39,770 nt of DNA from Dehalococcoidia bacterium (GTDB lineage: Bacteria; Chloroflexota; Dehalococcoidia; Tepidiformales; Tepidiformaceae), in the NCBI GenBank assembly GCA_009839725.1, contig VXPF01000070.1, positions 1-39,770 on the forward strand, in the 5' to 3' direction. The notes under the pieces were generated by a model. That model made no database searches, was not told where the DNA came from, and worked only from the letters and a program-made list of their open reading frames with translations. Positions 8,925 to 15,049 of this stretch are shown in pieces. Position 1 is the first letter of the stretch. Every line of letters starts with the position of its first letter. A program made the position numbers and the translations under genes.

Positions 8925-9851
8925 ATGCCTGCCGACGCGCACCCCGAGCCCACCGAGGAGGAGGTCCGCTCCTACTTCGAGACCTGCAGCAACTGGGGCC
9001 GCTGGGGACCCGACGACAGCGCCGGGACCGTCAACCTCATCACCCCCGCGAAGCGCCGCGAGGCCGCCTCCCTCGTGCAGAGCGGCCGCTCCGTCTCATG
9101 CTCCTATCCCCTCAACACCCAGGGCGCTCCCGGCAACTGGAGGCCCGCGCAGCACTTCATGACCATCGGCCCCGCCGTCTCCGCCGACTACATCGGCCTC
9201 GTCTTCCACGGCTACGCCACCACCCACGTCGATGCCCTCTGCCACATCTTCTGGGAAGGGAAGATGTGGAACGGCAAGAACGCCGTTGAGGAAGTCACCT
9301 CGGCGGGCGCCCGTAGCGGCGCTGTGGCCGCCTGGAAGGACGGCATCATCACCCGCGGCGTTCTCCTCGATATCCCCCGATTGCGCGGTACTGACTTCGT
9401 GACCCCCGATCGCCCCACCCGCGGCTGGGAGCTCGAGGCCGCCGCCGAGGCCGAGGGCCTCGAGCTGCGCCCCGGGGACGCCGTGCTCGTGCGCGGCGCC
9501 CGCCCCGCCTTCCTCGCCGCAAACCCCGACATGGTTCCCGGCGTCCCCCCCACCCCCGGCCTCCACGTCGACTGCGTCCCGGTCCTCAAGCAGGCCGATG
9601 CCGCCATCCTCGGCTGGGACATGCTCGATGCCCGCCCCCACTCCTACCCCGACTTCGAGGACGCCCCCGGTGGCCCCGTGCACGTCTTCACCATCGTCTT
9701 CATGGGCCTCCCCCTCCTCGACAACGCCTTCCTCGACCCGCTGGCCGAGGCCTGCGCCGAGGAGGGCCGCTGGGAGTTCCTCCTCTCCATCGCCCCCCTC
9801 CACGTGCGCGGCGGCACGGGCTCGCCCGTCAACCCCATCGCCGTGTTCTGA
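8925..9851 (+). CDS. Cyclase family (kynurenine formamidase-like) metal-dependent hydrolase
   Basis: A 308-residue member of the cyclase/KynB-like family (PF04199 type), metal-dependent hydrolases of amide or lactone bonds. The metal-binding block HGYATTHVDALCHIFW lies at about residues 95-110 (family motif HxxTHxDxPxH, here with A and C substitutions). GVLLDIPRLRG, LRPGDAVLVRGA and GLHVDCVPVLKQADAAILG are the other conserved strands. An AAGGAAGGGACCG ribosome site precedes the ATG, and TAGGAT (8895-8900) is a plausible -10. A PIG-L deacetylase follows 49 nt later. The substrate is unknown. Confidence 0.87.
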   Translation: MPADAHPEPTEEEVRSYFETCSNWGRWGPDDSAGTVNLITPAKRREAASLVQSGRSVSCSYPLNTQGAPGNWRPAQHFMTIGPAVSADYIGLVFHGYATTHVDALCHIFWEGKMWNGKNAVEEVTSAGARSGAVAAWKDGIITRGVLLDIPRLRGTDFVTPDRPTRGWELEAAAEAEGLELRPGDAVLVRGARPAFLAANPDMVPGVPPTPGLHVDCVPVLKQADAAILGWDMLDARPHSYPDFEDAPGGPVHVFTIVFMGLPLLDNAFLDPLAEACAEEGRWEFLLSIAPLHVRGGTGSPVNPIAVF

Positions 9852-9900
9852 GGATCAGCCACCCTTTCAACAACCACCGCCAACGGAGGACCGCACCCCC

Positions 9901-10674
9901 ATGACCGAAGGAAACACCGAGGACTTCCAGCCCGACCGCGCCATGGTCGTCGTCGCCCACCCCGATGACGCCGAGTTCATGGTCGCCGGCACCGTCGCCA
10001 AGTGGGCCGGCCGCGGCGCCGAGGTCACCTACGTCGTCATCACCAACGGCAACAAGGGCAGCGAGGACCCCGAGATGACTTCCACCCGCCTCGCCGAGAT
10101 TCGCGAGGCCGAGCAGCGCGCCGCCGGACGCATCCTCGGCGTCAAGAACTTCGAGTTCCTCGGCTACGAGGACGGCTACCTCGAGCACACCCTCGACCTG
10201 CGCCGCGACCTCACCCGCGTCATCCGCAAGTACCGCCCCGACGTCGTCGTCACCTTCGACCCCACCGCGCGGTTCATGTTCGACGCCTACGCGAACCACC
10301 CCGACCACCGCGCCGCCGGCGACGCCACCGTCGACGCCATCTTCCCCAGCGCTCGCGACCGCCTCACCTTCCCCGAGCTGCTGGTCGACGGCCTCGAGCC
10401 GCACAAGGTGAAGCAGCTCTGGATGGGCTCGGGCGCCGGCGCCAACGCCAACGTCTGGGTCGATATCACCGAGACGATCGAGCTGAAGAAGAAGGCGCTC
10501 GCCGCTCACCCCAGCCAGCTCAGCGAAGAGGTCGCCGAGTTCGCGAGCGAGATGGCTCGCAACACCGCTGGGGAGCAGGACTTCGAGTACGGCGAGGCCT
10601 TCCGCCGCATCATCTTCGACCAGCCCCGCGAGGTGCGCCTCACGAACCGGCAACAGGAGTCGGGCCGGGGCTAG
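9901..10674 (+). CDS. PIG-L/LmbE family deacetylase
   Basis: A 257-residue zinc-dependent N-acetylglucosamine-type deacetylase family protein (relatives: MshB, Bca, BshB). The zinc site reads VVVAHPDDAEF at about residues 15-25, with the downstream AYANHPDHRAAG (about residue 128) giving the third histidine. GGAGG sits about 12 nt before the ATG. The precise substrate (mycothiol or bacillithiol precursor, sugar, or xenobiotic) cannot be told from this sequence. The TAG stop shares CTAG 10671-10674 with the convergent VOC gene. Confidence 0.92.
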   Translation: MTEGNTEDFQPDRAMVVVAHPDDAEFMVAGTVAKWAGRGAEVTYVVITNGNKGSEDPEMTSTRLAEIREAEQRAAGRILGVKNFEFLGYEDGYLEHTLDLRRDLTRVIRKYRPDVVVTFDPTARFMFDAYANHPDHRAAGDATVDAIFPSARDRLTFPELLVDGLEPHKVKQLWMGSGAGANANVWVDITETIELKKKALAAHPSQLSEEVAEFASEMARNTAGEQDFEYGEAFRRIIFDQPREVRLTNRQQESGRG

Positions 10675-11078
10675 GGCGCGCGCGTCTCCGCGAAGGCGAG
10701 GATATTCCCGTCCGGGTCGCGGAAGAACGCCATCCACTCCTCCGAGCCGACCGGGCCGAAGTTCCCCACGTCATCGCGAGCGATCATCGTCGGCTCCTGC
10801 TCGACCTCCACGCCCGCCTCACGCAGCGCAGCCACGGCCGCGTCGAGGTCATCCACGTGGAAGTAGAGCGGCGAACCCTCGTGCTCGATCGCGCCCGGGA
10901 TAGCGTCCAGCATCAGCCGCACGCCCCCGATGTCGAAGAACGCCAGCCCCGGCGGGTCGAACGTCGCGACGTAGCGCGCTCCAAGCACGTCCCGGTAGAA
11001 CGCCACCGAACGCTCCAGGTCCTTGCTCGGCTGCGCGACCTGCTGGAAGGCGTTGACGGCCAGGGCCTCGTTGCTCAC
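10671..11078 (-). CDS. VOC superfamily (glyoxalase/bleomycin-resistance-like) protein
   Basis: A 135-residue single VOC domain with two beta-alpha-beta-beta-beta modules: DLERSVAFYRDVLGARYVATF...GVRLML and LYFHVDDLDAAVAALREAGVEVEQEP...MAFFRDPDGNILAFAE. Metal-ligand candidates are Gln13, His74 and Glu131. The family includes lyases, dioxygenases and binding proteins; the reaction is not predictable here. Its ATG overlaps the SDR stop by four bases (ATGA 11075-11078), so it is the second gene of a coupled SDR-VOC unit. Confidence 0.88.
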   Translation of the reverse strand: MSNEALAVNAFQQVAQPSKDLERSVAFYRDVLGARYVATFDPPGLAFFDIGGVRLMLDAIPGAIEHEGSPLYFHVDDLDAAVAALREAGVEVEQEPTMIARDDVGNFGPVGSEEWMAFFRDPDGNILAFAETRAP

Positions 11079-11887
11079 GACTCCTGCGTCGCCGCCCGGC
11101 GAGTTTCCGGCAGGCGAAGCAGGTGGTTCCCGCCGTCGACTGGAATCACCTGCCCGGTGATATCGCCGAACAGGTCACTGGCGACGACCAGCGTCACGTC
11201 GGCGCAGTCGTCTACCGTCGTGATGCGCCCCAGCGGCGTCTGCTCGATAAAGCCGGCCGCCGTGGGGTTGTCGTCCGGGATCTCGACGCGCGCTTCGTCG
11301 ATGGGCGTGCCCCCGCCGTAGTTGTTCATCGCCGTCGGCACGAACGTGGGCGCCACGGCGTTCACCCGAACCTGGTCGGGGCCGAACTCGCGTGCCGCGA
11401 TCTTCGTCGCGAAGTTGATTGCCGCCTTGGCCGCCGAGTACGGCGTCAGCCGCGTCGGGATCGAGATGGCTGTCGTTGACGTAATGTTGATGAGGGAGCC
11501 GCCCCCGCTCGCCGCAATGGCGTTGCCGAAGTGCTTCATGAAGTAGATGAAGCCGAAGTACTGGATGTCGGCCACCGCGTGCAGGTCCTCGGGCGTGATG
11601 TCCTTGATCAGCGCCCCGCGCACGACCCCTGCCGAGTTCACCGCCACGTCGACCCGTCCCCACTTCTCCATGGCCGTATCCGCGAGCGCCTTCAGGTCGT
11701 CGTAGTCCCGGCCGTCGCAGCGCACCGGCGTGGCCCCGATCTGCCCCGCCAGCTTCTCCAGGTTCTCCTGCCGGCGGGCGGCCACGATCACATCCGCCCC
11801 GTGTTCCGCGAAACGCTCGCTGATGGCCCAGCCGATCCCGCTCGAGGCGCCGAGTACGACCGCCTTCTTCCCTTCCAGCAGCTTCAT
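11075..11887 (-). CDS. Short-chain dehydrogenase/reductase (SDR)
   Basis: A 270-residue classical SDR. It shows the Rossmann motif ASSGIGWAI (TGxxxGxG type, about residue 14), NSAGVVRG, and the catalytic Ser-Tyr-Lys (STTAISIPTRLTPYSAAKAA). The C-terminus GQVIPVDGGNHLLRLPETRR is typical of the oligomer interface. I start at the ATG at 11887, preceded by GGGAGAATGACTGG; an upstream ATG at 11917 has no ribosome site. It is an NAD(P)-dependent oxidoreductase of unknown substrate, coupled to the VOC gene downstream. Confidence 0.9.
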   Translation of the reverse strand: MKLLEGKKAVVLGASSGIGWAISERFAEHGADVIVAARRQENLEKLAGQIGATPVRCDGRDYDDLKALADTAMEKWGRVDVAVNSAGVVRGALIKDITPEDLHAVADIQYFGFIYFMKHFGNAIAASGGGSLINITSTTAISIPTRLTPYSAAKAAINFATKIAAREFGPDQVRVNAVAPTFVPTAMNNYGGGTPIDEARVEIPDDNPTAAGFIEQTPLGRITTVDDCADVTLVVASDLFGDITGQVIPVDGGNHLLRLPETRRAATQES

Positions 11888-11924
11888 CCAGTCATTCTCC
11901 CGACACTCCCCCGTCATGGGGGGC

Positions 11925-11930
11925 TATACT
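11925..11930 (+). promoter_or_regulatory. -10-like box upstream of the candidate selenoprotein gene
   Basis: TATACT lies in the divergent 123-nt spacer, 80 nt before the ATG at 12011. Read on the plus strand it is the best -10 match there. It would give a leader of about 70 nt, in contrast to the leaderless pattern elsewhere. No clear -35. Confidence 0.3.
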
Positions 11931-12010
11931 CTCCGGCAGGATACGCGAAGGCGCCGAACCGGTCGGCGGGAGCGTGTGCTCCAGACCAGGTCGGCGCGAA
12001 GGAGAAGGCT

Positions 12011-12616
12011 ATGCCGAGAGTCAAGGAAGTCGGCGGAATGGAGGGGTTTGGCGGCGTCTACGGCCACCGTCCCGACCTCTTCAAGGGGTTCATGTTCAAC
12101 TACGGCGTGCTGTGGTCCCACAGCACACTCGATCCGCTCCTCAAGGAGCTGATCCGCCTCTACTCGTCCAACACCAACGGTTGCCGTTACTGAATCCCCG
12201 CACGTACTGCTGCGGCGCAGCAGGAAGGCATGACTGAGGAGATGATCCAGCAGGCGCTGGACTTCCGGAACTCCGACCTCCCCGAGCGAACCAAGGTCGC
12301 CCTTGAGCTGGCCGAGGACTTCATCCTCAACCACGCCAACAACGTCGATGACGCGTTCATGGACCGCCTCAAGGAGCACTTCACCGAGGACCAGATCGTC
12401 GAGCTGACCATCGGCATCGGCATCTGGGACTCCGTCCACAAGTTCAACAACGTCTTCGACGTGCCTCCCCCCGTGGAGGACGGCCTCTTCGTCCTCGAGC
12501 GTCTGGCCGACGCCCCCGAGGACATGCAGCACCTCATCACGCACCTCGACGGTGAAGGCAATCCCATGGATCGCTGGGAGCCGGGCGAGGCGGAAGCCGC
12601 GGGAGGCGCCTCCTAG
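12011..12616 (+). CDS. Candidate selenoprotein: carboxymuconolactone decarboxylase (CMD/AhpD-like) with in-frame UGA at residue 61
   Basis: AAGGAG six nt before the ATG starts a reading frame that runs 201 codons if the UGA at 12191-12193 is decoded. The N-terminal part ends NTNGCRY, and the frame continues past UGA as IPARTAAAQQEGMTEEMIQQ, the normal continuation of the CMD fold (redox CxxC helix, then G-x-T-E-E-x-I). The UGA replaces the second cysteine of the CxxC pair, giving Cys58-Arg-Tyr-Sec61. A perfect SECIS-like hairpin begins 13 nt after the UGA (12207-12223). AhpD-like selenoproteins with CxxU-type motifs are known in bacteria; I infer a peroxide- or thiol-redox role. The alternatives are a nonsense mutation or a TGC-to-TGA read error. 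The selenocysteine genes are not in the window. Confidence 0.75.
12207..12223 (+). promoter_or_regulatory. SECIS-like hairpin downstream of in-frame UGA
   Basis: CTGCTGC (12207-12213), loop GGC, GCAGCAG (12217-12223): a perfect 7-bp GC-rich stem with a guanine-first apical loop. The loop starts 20 nt after the UGA, close to the 18-nt spacing in the E. coli fdhF SECIS. Bacterial SelB recognises such a hairpin immediately 3' of the UGA, with G in the apical loop. No comparable hairpin is required by the protein sequence, though its GC-rich Ala/Gln codons could produce one by chance. Confidence 0.65.
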
Positions 12617-12622
12617 GCGCCT
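12604..12622 (+). terminator. Hairpin over the stop codon of the CMD gene
   Basis: AGGCGCC (12604-12610), loop TCCTA, GGCGCCT (12616-12622): a perfect 7-bp stem enclosing the TAG stop. There is no U-tract, so termination is a guess. Confidence 0.35.
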
Positions 12623-12641
12623 GCCCACCGTTCGACCATGC

Positions 12642-12673
12642 CGAGGCGCACGGCCCTACCGCCGTGCGCCTCG
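12642..12673. terminator. 13-bp perfect hairpin between convergent genes
   Basis: CGAGGCGCACGGC (12642-12654), loop CCTACC, GCCGTGCGCCTCG (12661-12673). It lies between the CMD gene (+) and the minus-strand two-component operon, so it could terminate both. The stop codon of the 37-residue minus-strand peptide gene falls in its loop. No strong T-run on either side. Confidence 0.6.
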
Positions 12674-12769
12674 CTTGCGTTTCGCCCGGGTGTCGCGGCG
12701 CTTCTGCCAGGCGGCGTAGACGATGCCGACCAGCAGCCCAGCACCGAACATGATGAAGACGTACTCCAC
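12656..12769 (-). CDS. Small single-pass membrane peptide (37 residues)
   Basis: A short reading frame starts at GTG 12769, ten nt after the sensor kinase stop, and ends at TAG 12656. The peptide opens VEYVFIMFGAGLLVGIVYAA, a clear transmembrane stretch, and ends in a strongly basic tail (WQKRRDTRAKRKRGARR), as expected for an N-out/C-in anchor. Position at the end of the two-component operon suggests a regulator or accessory of the kinase, but that is inference. I do not recognise a family. A chance frame is possible. Confidence 0.5.
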   Translation of the reverse strand: MEYVFIMFGAGLLVGIVYAAWQKRRDTRAKRKRGARR

Positions 12770-12778
12770 GGCCTGGCC

Positions 12779-14158
12779 CTAACCCTGGCCCGGTACATGA
12801 GGCTCGCGCCCCACGAACCGCTTCGGCAGCCGCACCGTCATCGCCGCGCCCCGCCCCGCCTCGTTACGCGCCGCCACCGTGCCCCCGTGCGCCTGCACCA
12901 GGTGCTTCACAATCGCGAGCCCCAGACCGGCCCCGTCGTCCGCCCGCGAGTGCTCCGCCTTGTAGAAGCGCTCGAACACGCGGTCCAGGTCCTGCGTCGC
13001 GATCCCCGGCCCGTCGTCGCAGACCTCCACCGCCACCAGCGCGTCCTCGTCCTGAACGCTCACCGTGATGGCGCTCCCCTCCGGGCTGAACTTGAGTGCG
13101 TTGTCGAGCAGGTTCGTCACGATCCGGACCGTCGCCGTGCGGTCCGCCATGACCGGCGGCGTCTCCCCCTCCGGCCCCTCGATACGCACGTCGCAGGCTT
13201 CGAGCTTTGATCCGAGTGCCGCCTGCGCCTCCGCCACGGCGGACGCCAGGTCAACTTCCTCCGGTTCCAGGTGGATCGCCCCCGACTCAATCCGCGACAG
13301 GTCGAGCAGCTCGTTCGTGAGGAGCGCCATGCGCTCCACCTGGCTTCGGATGCGCCCCAGGAACGCCGCCTGCTCCCCGCCCTCGAGGTCGCCCAGCTCG
13401 AGCGTCTCCACGAGCGCCCCGATCGACGCGATCGGCGTCCGCAGCTCGTGCGAGACGTTGCTGATGAAGTCCCGTCTCACGTCGTCCACCCGCTGCACCG
13501 CCGAGAGGTCGACCAGGATCAGCAGCGCCGCCCAGCTTCCCCCCTCCGCCACCGGAACCGCCAGCGCCCGCAGGGGGGTCCGGTCCCGCCCGAATGGGAT
13601 GACCTTCGGCTCGGGCGTCCCCCGCCCCGCCATCGCTTCGCGCACGAGCGCGTCCAGCTCGTAGTCCCGCGCGCTCTCGATGAGCGTGCGGCCCACCACC
13701 TCACCTTCCTCCATACCCAGCAGCGCCAGCGCCGCCGGGTTGGCGTACTGCACGTCCGTCTCCGCGTCCACCGCCATGATGGCGTCCGCCGCCGCCGCCA
13801 GCGCCGCCTCCAGCCGTGCGTGCTCGGCGGTGATCGCCCGGGACGACGCCTCGATCTCCGTCGCCATCACGTTGAACTCGTGCGTGAGCTGGGCGGTCGG
13901 GCCCGTCGTGCGAACGGCCCGCGCCGAGAGGCTGCTCCCCCGCAGCGCCCGCGCCGCCTCCGCCGTCTCCCGCACGGAGAGCTCCACGGGCCGCAGCAGC
14001 AGGAACACGCTCGCGAACGCCCCCGCGCCCATCACCAGCGCCGTGATCGCGATCCAGAGGGCGTCGCCCACCGTCACCGCCACGATCGCCGCGGCCGCCG
14101 CCGCCACGAAACCGGCGATCCCGCTCGCGAGGGCTGCCCGTCCCGCGAGGCCGCTCAT
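12779..14158 (-). CDS. Sensor histidine kinase, PhoR-like (HAMP-PAS-HisKA-HATPase)
   Basis: A 459-residue membrane kinase. Two hydrophobic helices at about 7-30 and 33-55 with almost no periplasmic loop are followed by a HAMP-like linker (LRPVELSVRETAEAARAL...FNVMATEIEA). A PAS domain (about 110-215; AIMAVDAETDVQYANPAALALLGM) precedes HisKA with the phospho-acceptor His237 in SNVSHELRTPIASIG. The HATPase has N box TNLLDNALKFSP, G1 DDGPGI and G2 GAGLGLAIVKHL. Architecture and partner suggest the PhoR group, but no phosphate genes are adjacent. The start lies 9 nt after the regulator stop. Confidence 0.93.
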   Translation of the reverse strand: MSGLAGRAALASGIAGFVAAAAAAIVAVTVGDALWIAITALVMGAGAFASVFLLLRPVELSVRETAEAARALRGSSLSARAVRTTGPTAQLTHEFNVMATEIEASSRAITAEHARLEAALAAAADAIMAVDAETDVQYANPAALALLGMEEGEVVGRTLIESARDYELDALVREAMAGRGTPEPKVIPFGRDRTPLRALAVPVAEGGSWAALLILVDLSAVQRVDDVRRDFISNVSHELRTPIASIGALVETLELGDLEGGEQAAFLGRIRSQVERMALLTNELLDLSRIESGAIHLEPEEVDLASAVAEAQAALGSKLEACDVRIEGPEGETPPVMADRTATVRIVTNLLDNALKFSPEGSAITVSVQDEDALVAVEVCDDGPGIATQDLDRVFERFYKAEHSRADDGAGLGLAIVKHLVQAHGGTVAARNEAGRGAAMTVRLPKRFVGREPHVPGQG

Positions 14159-14167
14159 GGCTCCACT

Positions 14168-14899
14168 CTATCCTTCGAAGAGATACCCGCTGCCGCGAAC
14201 CGTGCGGATGCGCCGGGGATTGCCGGCGTCCCGCTCAATCTTCTGGCGAAGCCAGCGCATGTGAACGTCCACCGTCCGCGCGTCACCATTGAAGTCGTGC
14301 TCCCAGACCGACTCGAGGATGTGCTCCCGCGAGAGCACCTGGCCCGGATGTCGCAACAAGAATAGCAAGAGCTCGAACTCGCGCGGCTTCAATCGCAGCA
14401 ATTCTCCGCCCCGCCGAACCTCCCGGCGCACCCGGTTCACCTCGAGATCCCCCGAGCGAACCACGTCGTCCTCCGCGGGCGCTTCCTGGCGCATCGGCGC
14501 ACGCCGCAGCAGCGCGCGCACGCGCGCGAGCAGCTCCCGCATCCCGAACGGCTTCGACAGGTAGTCGTCGGCGCCCGTGTCCAGCCCCGCCACGCGGTCG
14601 CTTTCCCCGCCAAGCGCCGTGACCATGATGATCGGCACCCGCGTGTCGCGGCGCAGCGCCCGGCAGATGCCCATGCCGTCCACGCCCGGGAGCATCAGGT
14701 CGAGCACGATCACGTCCGGCTCGTGCTCCCGCGCCATCCGCAGGCCGTCGTCGCCACGCGCCGCCGTCAGCACCTCGTAGCCCTCGCGACGGAGGTGGTG
14801 CGCCATCGTCAGGAGCAGCGCTTCCTCGTCCTCCACGACCAGCACGGTAGCCGTCGTGGCCGGGGCTGCCGTCATCTCGGTTTCAGACTCTTCCGTCAT
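14168..14899 (-). CDS. OmpR/PhoB-family response regulator
   Basis: A 243-residue DNA-binding regulator. The receiver domain (about 18-133) has the acidic pair VVEDEE, phospho-acceptor Asp67 in VIVLDLMLPGVDG, the switch Thr in IIMVTALGG, and Lys in DDYLSKPFG. The winged-helix domain (about 148-243) has LRLKPREFELLLFLLRHPGQVLSRE and the recognition helix DARTVDVHMRWLRQKIE, ending GSGYLFEG. It is phosphorylated by the kinase encoded 9 nt downstream. The start is either ATG 14899 or ATG 14875; neither has a strong ribosome site. The large minus-strand extension upstream of it is antisense to the RCC1 gene and not real. Confidence 0.93.
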   Translation of the reverse strand: MTEESETEMTAAPATTATVLVVEDEEALLLTMAHHLRREGYEVLTAARGDDGLRMAREHEPDVIVLDLMLPGVDGMGICRALRRDTRVPIIMVTALGGESDRVAGLDTGADDYLSKPFGMRELLARVRALLRRAPMRQEAPAEDDVVRSGDLEVNRVRREVRRGGELLRLKPREFELLLFLLRHPGQVLSREHILESVWEHDFNGDARTVDVHMRWLRQKIERDAGNPRRIRTVRGSGYLFEG

Positions 14900-15004
14900 G
14901 GTGTGCAGATCGTGGAGGGCGGGCTTCGTCGATCGTCGCACACGCGGCTGAGTCGTGCTGGCGAAGGAGGAGGGGTGAGGGTAAATCGCTGCCGGCGGTG
15001 GTAG

Positions 15005-15028
15005 GTTCTCCCGGCCCCGGGCGAGAAC
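15005..15028. promoter_or_regulatory. Inverted repeat in the divergent regulator/RCC1 spacer
   Basis: GTTCTC (15005-15010) and GAGAAC (15023-15028) flank a 12-nt GC-rich centre. It sits 22 nt before the RCC1 gene start and 106 nt from the response regulator start. It could be an operator; no protein is known for it. Confidence 0.25.
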
Positions 15029-15049
15029 GCCTGGCCGAGGAGTCCTGCG

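Noticed and set aside
12181-12237. Reading the CMD gene through a frameshift (LNPRTYCCGAAGRHD in another frame)
   Set aside because: It needs two compensating indels to return to the original frame, while the original frame is simply open apart from the single TGA and reads as CMD sequence on both sides.
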